Positions 35,189 to 43,878 are shown, numbered from the stretch's first letter. The stretch: 64,000 nt of DNA from Paraburkholderia polaris (GCF_012927345.1 NZ_JABBGJ010000001.1:1-64000); one strand, 5' to 3'. Notes: a model not told the origin generated them from the sequence alone. Numbers and translations: made by a program.

Positions 35189-36672
35189 ATAACTGCGCGC
35201 TCAAGGAAATCACGCTCGCCGAACTCGGGGCGGCCACCGACGATCTGCTCAGCCACGGGGGACGCATGCAGGCCGCGTACGCGTGGTTCCCGCGACCGGA
35301 CGCTCCGGAAATGCGCTACATCGCGACAGCACCGGGGCGGCGCGAGTTCGTGGGCTGGCGCATCGAAACGGGCAACGCGCCCGTTCCCAGTCTTGCCAGC
35401 AGGTGCCCGCTGCTCGGCTGGTATGAGCGCGAGATCATGGAAATGAGCGGTGTCGCGTTTGCCGGACATCCGGAACCCGAGCGCCTCGTCACCGCATTTT
35501 TGCCGCCGACTGAGCGCGGCCCGCTCGAGCCGGCGGATGCGGCGCAGGCGAGCGCCGCGGGCACGCTTGCCGCCCCGACACTGCCGCAAGTATCAGGCAA
35601 GCACGTCCAGTTACTGCCGTTCGGTCCGGTGCGTGCCGATGTCGTCGAGTCGGCCCAGTTCATCTTCTACTACGTTGGCGAGGGCAATCTCCACTATCAC
35701 CCGAATCTGTTCCTCAAACATCGCGGGATGGAAAAGCAGTTCGAGGGGATGGACGTCGAACCGGGTGTTCTGCTGGCGGAGCGCGTTGCGGGCATCGATA
35801 GCGTCGCGCACGCGCTCGCGTATGTGCAGGCGGTCGAAGACGCTGCGGGCTGCATCGTGCCCCCGCGCGCACGTTGGCTTCGCATGATGGTGGCGGAGCT
35901 CGAGCGTGTCTACAACCACTTGCATTACCTCGGCCACTTGTGCGACACGACCACGCTGAAGGTCGGCGAGGCCCAGGGCAAGCTGCTTGAGGAGCGCGCC
36001 AAGCAAATGAATGCGCTGGCGTGCGGCAGCCGCTTCTTGCGCAGCATTGTGTGGCCAGGCGGTGTACGCCGCGATCTGGATGTGGTGGCGATTGCCGAGG
36101 GCGTCGCGGCGCTCCGACCCGAACTGGAGCGGTATGTCGACCTGATCGAGCGGACCACCAGTCATCTCGATCGGCTCATTTCCACGGCGCCGCTCAGTCA
36201 GCAGCTCGCCTTCGATCAGGGCGCGACTGGACCGGTCGAACGGGCGTCAGGTGTCGATCGGGACCTCAGGCGGGATCACCCTTATGCCGCGTACGATGAA
36301 CTGCCGCCCGCTGTCGCGACCCGGCGCGAGGGTGACGCGTTTGCCCGGATGAAGGTGCGGATCGCGGAACTCCGGACGAGTCTGGTGCTGCTCGACGACG
36401 CGATCATGCGCGGCATTCCTGCCGGGCCACTGCTCGAGCCTTGCCGCTGCGCGCCGAACGCCGAGGGGCTCGGCTGGGCTGAGTCGTCACGGGGCACCGT
36501 GCTCTATGCGCTGCACCTCGATGACAGGTCACGTATTGCGCGAGCGAAGATCAAGTCGCCCTCGTTTTCCAACTGGCGGGTGTTTCCCTTCACCGTGCAC
36601 GACAGCAACATGATGGACTATGCGATCAACGAGGCGAGTTTCGGTTTGACCATTTCGGGTTGCGCGCGATAG
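35185..36672 (+). CDS. hyfG: Complex I/hydrogenase-like large subunit lacking NiFe ligands (HyfG/HycE, Ehr type)
   Basis: 495 residues. The N-terminal ~130 residues are NuoC-like (CPLLGWYEREIMEMSGVAF, GHPEPERLV), and the rest is NuoD/hydrogenase-large-subunit-like (HPNLFLKHRGMEKQFEGM, RMMVAELERVYNHLHYLGHL, NWRVFPFTVHDSNMMDYAIN). True hydrogenases have CxxC at the start and end of this domain. Here the first site reads AERVAGIDSVAH (about 197-208; Ala and Asp in place of Cys), and the last reads LTISGCAR-stop, keeping one Cys (493) and ending before the second. NiFe cannot be bound in the usual way. The chemistry is more likely quinone-linked or redox-silent, as in the energy-converting-hydrogenase-related (Ehr) group. 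No maturation (hyp) genes are nearby. Confidence 0.85.
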   Translation: MNNCALKEITLAELGAATDDLLSHGGRMQAAYAWFPRPDAPEMRYIATAPGRREFVGWRIETGNAPVPSLASRCPLLGWYEREIMEMSGVAFAGHPEPERLVTAFLPPTERGPLEPADAAQASAAGTLAAPTLPQVSGKHVQLLPFGPVRADVVESAQFIFYYVGEGNLHYHPNLFLKHRGMEKQFEGMDVEPGVLLAERVAGIDSVAHALAYVQAVEDAAGCIVPPRARWLRMMVAELERVYNHLHYLGHLCDTTTLKVGEAQGKLLEERAKQMNALACGSRFLRSIVWPGGVRRDLDVVAIAEGVAALRPELERYVDLIERTTSHLDRLISTAPLSQQLAFDQGATGPVERASGVDRDLRRDHPYAAYDELPPAVATRREGDAFARMKVRIAELRTSLVLLDDAIMRGIPAGPLLEPCRCAPNAEGLGWAESSRGTVLYALHLDDRSRIARAKIKSPSFSNWRVFPFTVHDSNMMDYAINEASFGLTISGCAR

Positions 36673-36684
36673 GACGGAGCGACT

Positions 36685-37494
36685 ATGTCTCTATGGACCT
36701 GGTTTGGACTGACGAGCGGCAGCGCAAGTACCGAGTGGCCGCTCAAGGGCGATGCGCACGGTCAGCAGGGCGTGCTCGGCATGCCGCGTTACGATCCGGC
36801 CAGGTGCCAGGATGGTTGCGACGCGTGCGCCAAGGCATGTATCACGCACGCGATCACCTTTTCTCCCGAGCGTGGAGCGCATGTCCCTCCAGAGGTGGAT
36901 TGGGGCCGTTGCATTGTGTGCCAGCGATGTACCGAAGTGTGTCCGACAGGCGCCTTCTCGCCATCGACGGACTGGGCGGTCGGTGTGACGAATCGAGATG
37001 ACCTCGTGTGGGACGAGGCGCTGGCTTCCCGCGTGCCACGCGAGCTGGTCGAACGGACGCGCCGCACATTCCGCCGCAGTCTGCATATCCGCCATGTCGA
37101 CGCGGGATCGTGCAATGGCTGCGAATCGGAACTGCAGGCGTTGAACAATCCGTTCTACAACCTGCACCGGCTTGGCATCTTCTTCACGGCGTCACCGCGT
37201 GCGGCCGATGTTCTGCTTGTCACCGGGCCGGTGACGCATGCGATGCGTGCGCCGCTGCTGGCGACGTATGAGGCGATGCCCGATCCGAAGTGGGTCATCG
37301 CGACAGGAACATGCGCGGTGTCGGGCGGCGTCAGCGGCGGAAATTATGCTTGCGGCAGCGGCCTCGACGGCGTCTTGCCGGTCGACGTCTACCTGCCGGG
37401 TTGTCCGCCTAATCCTGCTGCGATCATTCACGCGCTGCTATTGATCGTTGGTCGCGCGGAGCAACGGATGCGAGGAGGGCAGTTTGAGCGCTGA
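36685..37494 (+). CDS. hyfI: Fused ferredoxin and small subunit, HyfH-HyfI type
   Basis: 269 residues. The N-terminal half is a two-cluster 4Fe-4S ferredoxin domain (CQDGCDACAKAC and CIVCQRCTEVCPTG). The C-terminal half is NuoB-like with GSCNGCESELQAL, TGTCAVSGG and PGCPPNP, the four cysteines of the N2-type cluster. In E. coli Hyf these are two proteins; here they are one. The cluster chain is intact, so electrons can reach the large subunit even though its NiFe ligands are gone. The final codons overlap the HyfB start. Short linker segments show no signal peptide. Confidence 0.88.
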   Translation: MSLWTWFGLTSGSASTEWPLKGDAHGQQGVLGMPRYDPARCQDGCDACAKACITHAITFSPERGAHVPPEVDWGRCIVCQRCTEVCPTGAFSPSTDWAVGVTNRDDLVWDEALASRVPRELVERTRRTFRRSLHIRHVDAGSCNGCESELQALNNPFYNLHRLGIFFTASPRAADVLLVTGPVTHAMRAPLLATYEAMPDPKWVIATGTCAVSGGVSGGNYACGSGLDGVLPVDVYLPGCPPNPAAIIHALLLIVGRAEQRMRGGQFER

Positions 37495-39481
37495 CCTGAT
37501 TCTGGCGGCGAGCGTCCTCTGGCTCGCCACTGCCATCCTGTCGCCGGTGCGCTCAGTCCGGGCGTTGCCCCGATACTTGCTGGCCGCAGGCTGCGTGCTG
37601 GGCGTCGCCGCGTGTCTGATCGCTTTACCCACCGCAACCCCCCGCGTTGAATTCCCGTTTGCGCTCGCTTCGCAGCGCATCGCCTTCGCGCTTGAACCCT
37701 CAGCGCTCTGGCTGCTTGGCTTTGGTCTTGTACCGGCGACCTTCGCCTGCTGGCTTGGCTCGCCCCTCTCGGGCCGTTCTGGCACGTGGTGGGCGGGGGC
37801 ATCGCTGAGCCTGCTCGGCGCGCTCGGGGTATTCGGTCTGCAGGACGGGATGTCAATGCTCGTCGCCTGGGAGGTGATGAGCCTGGGGGGAGCGGTGATG
37901 CTCGCCGGCGAGCGCGAGCACGCGCGCGAAGCCGATGGCAAACCCGTGCTGCTCATGCTCGCGCTGCTCGAGGTGGGCGCGATTGCGCTGGTCTTCGCGA
38001 TTCTGCTACTCGACCACGCGTCGGCCGATATCGGTTTCGACGCGTTCAGTGCCCATGCGCCGCACACGTCAGCGCTTCTGTCGTGGGCGGCCGGTATCGC
38101 GCTGCTCATTGGCTTCGGCGCGAAGCTCGGCCTCATCCCTTTCTACGAGTGGTTTCCGCGTGCGTACTCGAGCGGCAGTGGTGCGACGGGCGCGCTGTTC
38201 TCCGGCGTCGTACTCAATGCGGCTTATTTCGCGCTGAGCCGCGGCTGGAACAGCTGGCTGGGCGTCGCCCACGATAGCGGCACGGCGTTCGGGCTCGGTG
38301 TGGTCGCGATCGCGATTGGCGTAGTCAGCGCGGTGCTGGCGATCCTGTTCGCTTTCCAGCAGGACGACTGGAGAGCGCTGCTCAGCTACTCGTCCGCGGA
38401 GAACGCGTCGGTCGCGGTGGCGATGCTCGGCGTGACGCAACTCTTTCGCAGCGACCATTTGAACGATCTCGCCGGCCTCGCGTGGACCGTCGCGTTGTTG
38501 CATCTCGCCGGACATTCGCTTGCCAAAGGCGCGCTGTTTCTGGTCGCTGACGGCATCCAGGCGTCGACGGGCAATTACGACATCGTGCCGCGCGGCTGGA
38601 TCAGAAACAGCGGCTTCATGCTGGGGCTCGGCGCACTTTTCGCGGTGATGAGCCTGGCGTCAATTCCCCCGCAGGCGGGCTTTGTCAGCGAGTGGTACGT
38701 TTTTCAGTCGGTGTTTCAAGGCTTTCATTTATCGGCTTTTACCGGGCGTCTTGCGCTGGTGCTGGCTGGTGCGGGCCTCGCACTCGCTGCGGCGGTGGCA
38801 CTGGCGACGTTCGTCAAGCTGTTCGGGCTGGGCCTGTTGGGAATGCCGGACCCGGACTATCAACGTCCGGTGCCCCGGCGAAGTGCCGCGGCCGTCGGCG
38901 TGCTGGGACTTTGCGTGCTTGCGGTGGCCGTCGGTGCGCCGTTGTGGCTCAACGCGCTGGCGAGCGGAGCCCGGACGCTGTTTCAGGCCAACAGTCCCCA
39001 GGCAATGGTATCGGGATGGCTGCTGGTGCCGCTGACCGACAAGTTTGCATTTATCTCGCCGTCGAAGCTCGTCATCGTGATGCCGTTGCTGGCGCTTATC
39101 CCGCTCGCCCTGTTGCGGCTCACGAGAACGCGCCCGGTGCGGCGCACGGCGGTCTGGTTTGGCGGCATGACCCCGCATGGCCGTGACGCGTTGACTACGC
39201 CGCTGACGTTCTCGAATGCGATGCGCACGTTCTACAGCTTCGTGTATCAGCCGACCATGAGCACCGAGCGCGAACATGAGCAGCGCGAGTACTTCATCAA
39301 GCGACTGGTGTTTTCCGAGGGCGTGACGGACCTGTTCGAGCGGCATCTTTTCGAGCCAGCAGTCCGAATCGTGACGTGGTGTGCTGACAAGCTGCGCGCA
39401 TTACAGTCCGGCAACCTGAACTTCTACCTCGCGCTGATCGGCGGTCTGCTTGTGGCCATACTTGCGTTGACACTCGTGTAG
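37484..39481 (+). CDS. hyfB: Complex I-like antiporter-type subunit, HyfB (NuoL) type
   Basis: 665 residues with about 14-16 membrane helices and a long C-terminal extension, as in HyfB/NuoL. Proton-path residues are present: Glu in MSMLVAWEVMSLGGAVML, Lys in GFGAKLGLIPFYEWFPRAYS and Lys in GHSLAKGALFLVADGI. The start is TTG at 37484 with GAGGAGGG six bases upstream, overlapping the end of the previous gene by 11 bases. The ATG at 37448 in the same frame would overlap more and lacks a ribosome site. It is last in the operon; no terminator with a T-tract was seen after it. Confidence 0.85.
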   Translation: MSADLILAASVLWLATAILSPVRSVRALPRYLLAAGCVLGVAACLIALPTATPRVEFPFALASQRIAFALEPSALWLLGFGLVPATFACWLGSPLSGRSGTWWAGASLSLLGALGVFGLQDGMSMLVAWEVMSLGGAVMLAGEREHAREADGKPVLLMLALLEVGAIALVFAILLLDHASADIGFDAFSAHAPHTSALLSWAAGIALLIGFGAKLGLIPFYEWFPRAYSSGSGATGALFSGVVLNAAYFALSRGWNSWLGVAHDSGTAFGLGVVAIAIGVVSAVLAILFAFQQDDWRALLSYSSAENASVAVAMLGVTQLFRSDHLNDLAGLAWTVALLHLAGHSLAKGALFLVADGIQASTGNYDIVPRGWIRNSGFMLGLGALFAVMSLASIPPQAGFVSEWYVFQSVFQGFHLSAFTGRLALVLAGAGLALAAAVALATFVKLFGLGLLGMPDPDYQRPVPRRSAAAVGVLGLCVLAVAVGAPLWLNALASGARTLFQANSPQAMVSGWLLVPLTDKFAFISPSKLVIVMPLLALIPLALLRLTRTRPVRRTAVWFGGMTPHGRDALTTPLTFSNAMRTFYSFVYQPTMSTEREHEQREYFIKRLVFSEGVTDLFERHLFEPAVRIVTWCADKLRALQSGNLNFYLALIGGLLVAILALTLV

Positions 39482-39561
39482 CCTGCTTTGAGCGGACGAT
39501 CGCACGGAAGAGGCCGTCAATATCTGCCGCAGGCCATCATCGGTTAGCGCCGTGAGGGCAT

Positions 39562-39963
39562 TCACTCCTCGCATTTCACATCCTGCTTTCGTACGACGAT
39601 GATCACCGGATAGGTCCCGTGCTCGAGTTCTACGCGCGCGACCACGGCCATCGTCGTGCTGTCGATGTCGTCGTACACGCTGACCTTTTCATGCCGAAGG
39701 CTTGTGACACCGGTACAGGCAGACGCGCGGCCCTCGTCGGAGACCTTGCATTGGATCGGGTTGTCTGCAAGGTAGCGATATCTGTCTCTATCGGGGGTCG
39801 CAAGGTATTCACGAAAGCTCTGCGCCGATCCACCGATGCCGGTGACATACCCAATGGCGCACTGCAATGTGGGTGTATCGCTGCTCCCGGATGTCTGGGC
39901 TGTCGCGGCCGTGCTTGCGGCCGCGATGACCGCCGCGAGTATTAATGCAAGGAGGTATTTCAT
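39562..39963 (-). CDS. Small secreted protein, unknown function
   Basis: 133 residues. The start at 39963 (MKYLLALILAAVIAAASTAATAQ) gives a typical Sec signal with an AxA cleavage site. The mature part contains four Cys (LQCAIGY, IQCKVSD, ACTGV, VKCEE), which could form two disulphides, and strands VSVYDDIDSTTMAVVARVEL and GTYPVIIVVRKQDV. No family is recognised. Convergent with the end of the complex operon. Confidence 0.65.
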   Translation of the reverse strand: MKYLLALILAAVIAAASTAATAQTSGSSDTPTLQCAIGYVTGIGGSAQSFREYLATPDRDRYRYLADNPIQCKVSDEGRASACTGVTSLRHEKVSVYDDIDSTTMAVVARVELEHGTYPVIIVVRKQDVKCEE

Positions 39964-40385
39964 GGCGCAAATCACCATTGTCGGATTGAAGTGCTGGATT
40001 GTAATGGCATCTTACCCAAGGGGTCCGAAAGCGAAGATCGGCTGCTATTGCCAGATTTGCAGCGCTGTTCAGGGGCGGCGACGGAAGTTCGGCGCCACGC
40101 GGGGTGCGCGCGCGTGATGTCGGATGAATGAGCGGATGCGCGTTCAGGACGGACCCATGATCTTCCTGATCAAGCGCACGAATTGACAGTCAATCGACAG
40201 GAACGCCTATTGCTTGAAGTTAGTTATTCACGGCGCGTAAATGTCAGCCGCCCACGGAGTTCATGTCCGGCTCGACGCTGTTGTCGTGAGGGGTTTTTTA
40301 ATATCCCGCATACACCCGTAATTCAGGTCCCACTGTCGCTGAATCAGGTGCCCGCTGCTTTTGACAGACTGAAGAGGAGGGGCAA
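39964..40385. other. Intergenic, nothing recognised beyond a ribosome site
   Basis: About 420 bases. Only short unrelated frames. GAAGAGGAGGGGCAA at 40371-40385 is a strong ribosome-binding site for the chimeric gene that follows. Confidence 0.4.
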
Positions 40386-41069
40386 ATGGAAAATCGTCCT
40401 CATACCAGGGAGAATCGGTTACTGGGTCTTCTCCCCGCAGCGGAATGGGTACGTCTGAAAACGCAACGGGTGTCAGTTGAGATAGCGCCGGGATGGAGGG
40501 GGTACAAGGCTGTCAACCACGTCGACCGAACCCGTTTACGGTCTGGTCAAAGGTACAAGCTTCGAACGCTTCTGTTTCTGGTCCTGGCGTGCTGCCTGAG
40601 TACGGCGCTACCGGCGCAAACGTCGGCATCCACCGATGCCGGGCAGGCGAGCGCGAAGACAGTTCACCACGCCGGACTTGACCGCTCCGGCAAGACACGC
40701 AAGGGCAAGGCCTCTTACTACGGCCGTAAGTTCTACACAAAGAAGATGGCTGACGGTACGCCCATGGATCCGCAATCCAATGCCGCCGCGAGCAAGACTT
40801 TGCCGCTTGGCACCAAGGCCCGGGTCACGAATCTGGAAAACGGCAGCAGCGAGGTGGTCGAAATCAGGGATCGCGGCCCCTACGTCAAGAATCGAATCGT
40901 CGATGTGTCGCCCAAGACCGCCGATAAGCTTGGTTTGAAAAAAGATGGCACCGCCCCAGTCGAAGTCAAGCCGGTGGAAATTCCGCAGCCCGACGGCAGT
41001 GTGAAGTCGGGCACAGGCGCAGCGGAAACCCGGCACGACAAGTCGACGGTCGGCTCTCAAGGATTTTGA
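40386..41069 (+). CDS. RlpA-like protein with a Crp-family N-terminal scrap (chimeric ORF)
   Basis: 227 residues. The first ~35 residues (MENRPHTRENRLLGLLPAAE, then WVRLKTQRVSVEIAPG) align with the N-terminus of the Crp/Fnr regulators at 47219 and 48553: each has 13 residues up to N-x-LL. The frame then continues into a membrane segment (TLLFLVLACCLSTALPAQ) that looks like a signal peptide, and an RlpA double-psi beta-barrel (GKASYYGRKFYTKKMADGTPMDP, LPLGTKARVTNLENGSSEVV, IRDRGPYVKNRIVDVSPKTA). The active Asp of IRDRGPY is present. There is no in-frame start codon with a ribosome site between the two parts, so translation probably begins at 40386, where there is a strong GAGGAGG. Septal or peptidoglycan role is by family. 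Confidence 0.75.
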   Translation: MENRPHTRENRLLGLLPAAEWVRLKTQRVSVEIAPGWRGYKAVNHVDRTRLRSGQRYKLRTLLFLVLACCLSTALPAQTSASTDAGQASAKTVHHAGLDRSGKTRKGKASYYGRKFYTKKMADGTPMDPQSNAAASKTLPLGTKARVTNLENGSSEVVEIRDRGPYVKNRIVDVSPKTADKLGLKKDGTAPVEVKPVEIPQPDGSVKSGTGAAETRHDKSTVGSQGF

Positions 41070-41267
41070 TCTACGGTTGCAGCATCAACGGACGCGGTGT
41101 AGATTCTCCGGCGGCAAATTGACCGAAGAACAGGTGAGGAAGTGGCTCTTACTCACCTCGGCTATTGCCAGTCCCTGGAATGCATCGATTCCATAGTGAA
41201 CCGACCCGTCAACGCATCAATCCATCGCGAGCAGACGATGCTCCGGGCGCCGGTTCTTCAATCGAAA

Positions 41268-41582
41268 TTAAAGTGGCAGGAACAGGCTGATTCCCGGAGC
41301 CGCTTGCGGTGCATAGACAACGGGTGGCGCGCCGTAATAGCTCTGATTGCCGTAATAGCCTTGATTGCCGTTATCGTGGCCATGGCGATGATCGTCATGC
41401 CCATATGCCTGCCGGGGCGCGGCGTGCCCCTGGCTATGCTGCTGGCCCTCATGGTGATCGCTTTCCGCTCGCAAAGGGGATGTGGTGAAGAGGCAGGCGA
41501 TCGCTAACGTAAGGCCAACTGCGCTCAGGCGTCTCGCTCTCAGCGCGCCTTTGTCAGGCGCGTGCGTGATTGAGGTTTTCAT
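41268..41582 (-). CDS. Small His/Tyr-rich periplasmic protein
   Basis: 104 residues. A signal peptide (RLSAVGLTLAIACLFTTSPLRAES) is followed by a His-rich part (DHHEGQQHSQGH, HDDHRHGHDN) and a Tyr/Gly/Asn-rich tail (NQGYYGNQSYYG). It has a metal-binding look, with no known family. It is on the strand shared with the next two envelope proteins. Confidence 0.6.
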   Translation of the reverse strand: MKTSITHAPDKGALRARRLSAVGLTLAIACLFTTSPLRAESDHHEGQQHSQGHAAPRQAYGHDDHRHGHDNGNQGYYGNQSYYGAPPVVYAPQAAPGISLFLPL

Positions 41583-41663
41583 GATGTATCCCTATGTTCG
41601 GACCGAGCCCTTACTGCGGTGCGTGGGCCGGTCCGGCTGTCAACTGCGCAACGCAGCCCCGAG

Positions 41664-42146
41664 TCATCCCTTGCTTGCCTTGTGATGCTTATCGCCGTGG
41701 AAAATCAGATCGGCATTGCTCTTCTGGGTATCCGACATGCTGTTGTAGAGTGCCTCGAAAGCCGGTGTGAGTTTCTTGATACCGTCAGCATGGGCATCGA
41801 CAACCTGACCGTAAGACCGGAGATCGTCGACTGCGCTCATGCTGTTGGTGTTAGCAGTGCGGGTCTGCCTGAGCGAATCCATCGTGCTGGCATTGTCGCG
41901 CATGACCTGCGCGACGGGTTGCCAGAGCGATTCTTGCGCTGCAGTGATCTGAAGCCTCGCGTGAAGGTTGTTGATTCGCGTATCCACCGGGGTATGGGCC
42001 GCAACGGTCATAACATGTCCGCTCGCCTGGGTCTGCCCTGGCGTGGCCGCGCTTGTTGGCGCTGCGAGCATTGCAAGACCAAGAAGCAACGCTGCCGCGA
42101 GCACAGACACGGGGCGCGGTTGGGATGGGATAGTAGTGCGCTTCAT
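41664..42146 (-). CDS. Spy/CpxP-like periplasmic protein
   Basis: 160 residues. The start at 42146 (MKRTTIPSQPRPVSVLAAALLLGLAMLAAPTSA) gives a signal peptide. The mature part is all-helical: TRINNLHARLQITAAQESLWQPVAQVMRDNASTMD has the LTxxQ-like pattern (here LQITAAQ) of the Spy/CpxP chaperone family, and a second helix is VDAHADGIKKLTPAFEALYNSMSD. The family binds unfolded periplasmic proteins during envelope stress. Assignment rests on the LQITAAQ region and helical content. Confidence 0.7.
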   Translation of the reverse strand: MKRTTIPSQPRPVSVLAAALLLGLAMLAAPTSAATPGQTQASGHVMTVAAHTPVDTRINNLHARLQITAAQESLWQPVAQVMRDNASTMDSLRQTRTANTNSMSAVDDLRSYGQVVDAHADGIKKLTPAFEALYNSMSDTQKSNADLIFHGDKHHKASKG

Positions 42147-42486
42147 GGTTCGTCTCCAGAGAAATTCGGTCAGGAACCGAATCGCCGCCGAAGTACCCAT
42201 GCTGCGAGCGAAAGCGCGTGCGAATTCGATTGAATAGATTACTTGTGCGCCGACTCCCGATCGATGTCTGTCCGGTGGCGGACGTTTGCGCACGCCGCTC
42301 AATCTGAGCTTTGCAGTTCAGCACTTGAGCGGCATAGCGCACCCCCGTGTTCATAGGGTGTGGCCACACCGCTCCAGGCTTTCTCAAGAATGCGCGATTC
42401 CGGGTGCGGAACCGGCAACCACTTACGCGTCAAGCGGCACCAGCTCGAGTATTGCGGGATTCGGTTCGTCGCCAGTTCAGCGATCC

Positions 42487-42792
42487 TCAGTTGTTCGGCA
42501 CGATCACCACAGTACCGTTGGAAGAGGTCGTTCCTCTGGCCCCGGTAGTGCCCCTTGCTCCCGTGTTACCGGTTGCGCCGGTGTCGCCTGTAGCACCGGT
42601 GTATCCCGTGTCGCCTGTCGCCCCTGTCGCCCCTGTTGCGCCAGTCGCGCCTGTGTGGCCGGGTGTCCCGCCGTATCCCATGTCGCCTTTCTGCCCATTA
42701 TTTCCTGTGAGACCCTGCGGTCCTGCCGGACCCGTGCATGCGGCTAACGCGAACACCGTCAGCGCCGCGACAATCAGTTTGGAGTGTTTCAT
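42487..42792 (-). CDS. Collagen-like lipoprotein
   Basis: 101 residues. The start at 42792 ([22 protein letters not shown]) gives a lipoprotein signal with lipobox LAAC. About 60 residues of Gly-x-Thr/Ala repeats follow ([19 protein letters not shown] and similar), the pattern of bacterial collagen-like proteins, ending [12 protein letters not shown]. The repeat is encoded by near-identical codons, so its length may vary between strains. Probably an outer-membrane lipoprotein. Confidence 0.75.
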   Translation of the reverse strand: MKHSKLIVAALTVFALAACTGPAGPQGLTGNNGQKGDMGYGGTPGHTGATGATGATGATGDTGYTGATGDTGATGNTGARGTTGARGTTSSNGTVVIVPNN

Positions 42793-43371
42793 GGTGATTC
42801 CTTCCCTTTCACATACGTGAATCACTCACGTTGTCGTGAGCAATCTGCAGATTTGAATCGCTTCCTGACGGGTCTCGTCAGCGCTAGCGCACCGGGGCGT
42901 TTCTCGCGGGAAGGCGAAGCGTCGCCAGAGTGCTCGCGTTCCCTCAGGGAGGCGGCCAGCGGATCGTCTCCATGCTCAACGACACTACGCTGACTTCGCT
43001 GACAACTCGGTACGCTAGCCGACAGGGACACAAGGATCGCTCGCGCTTAGGCGAAGTGGCTCGGGTGAAGGGGCTGACCAGACATCGCTTCTACGTTTAA
43101 CGCAATCCGGTACGAGCCTTGACCGCTACCGTACAGATTACCGAGTCGATTTGTGCGATCGTGCCATTGCAACCCGCACGTACCGGTGAGTTTCGGCTCA
43201 CTCTCGCGAGGCGGGCATCGGCAAACAGCGGACTATGTATCCACCGCGACCGGAAGGGCGCGATTTGGAGACGACATGTCAGCTCATCCTCTCGTCTGTC
43301 TGGTCAGTTGGCGCAATTGGTGTTGACGCGCAAATCGGGCTTGTCGAGCGCGGTAATGATGGGGAACCTGT
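42793..43371. other. Intergenic region with a duplicated leader and a 16-residue ORF
   Basis: About 580 bases. GACCGCTACCGTACAGA at 43122-43138 is one of the copies of the shared motif. At 43276-43326 an ORF, TGGAG-ACGAC-ATG TCA GCT CAT, encodes MSAHPLVCLVSWRNWC and stops. The ATG context and the first four codons match the histidine kinase start at 45446, as if its leader had been copied here. Confidence 0.5.
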
Positions 43372-43878
43372 ATGAGCGATCTGAAAGACGACCTGCTGCG
43401 AGCGCTGCGAGACGCTTACGCGACGGAACGCCATGCCGAGCGGCGGTTGAGAACTTACGCAGCCGGAACGGTGCGCTATCGAGAAATCAACGAACGTATC
43501 GATGCTGATCTGACGGACGCGCTGGCGAACCAGAAATCGCTGGCGATTTGCCTCAAGCGTATCGACGGCAGCGACGCCCTCCTGCAGACGATCCCGGATG
43601 ATCCGGGCGACGCTATCGAGACAGATAGCATTGCGCAAACTGAGGAGAACGTCGCGAAGGATCTGGCCAGCCTGATAGCCCTCAAGCACAGCGAGATCGC
43701 GTCTTATACCTCGTTGATTGCCATCGCCGAAGCTAGCGGATTCTTTGAGACCAAGTCCGTCTGTGAGGGCGTCGTACGGCGGCATGTCGCAATGGCGGAT
43801 TGGCTCATTGGCCGCATTCCTTCGACCGCAAACGCATCTCCGGAACGCGTGCAACTGCTCGCGAGCGCGACCCACTGA
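43372..43878 (+). CDS. DUF892 (YciF/YciE-like) ferritin-fold stress protein
   Basis: 168 residues, the usual size. The start SDLKDDLLRALRDAYATERHAERRLRTYA matches the DUF892 first helix, with conserved Glu/His in ATERHAERR. Later helices (NEERID-like INERIDADLTDALANQKSLAI, HSEIASYTSLIAIAEASGF) complete a four-helix ferritin-like bundle; the ExxH pairs can bind metal. The family is induced by stress and bile in enteric bacteria. The gene follows the DUF892-type 'YciF' context and is separate from the desaturase by 54 bp. Confidence 0.75.
   Translation: MSDLKDDLLRALRDAYATERHAERRLRTYAAGTVRYREINERIDADLTDALANQKSLAICLKRIDGSDALLQTIPDDPGDAIETDSIAQTEENVAKDLASLIALKHSEIASYTSLIAIAEASGFFETKSVCEGVVRRHVAMADWLIGRIPSTANASPERVQLLASATH

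Noticed and set aside
32076..39481. Labelling the operon as hydrogenase 4 or formate hydrogenlyase
   Set aside because: The large subunit lacks three of four NiFe cysteines, no formate dehydrogenase gene is present, and no maturation genes are nearby.
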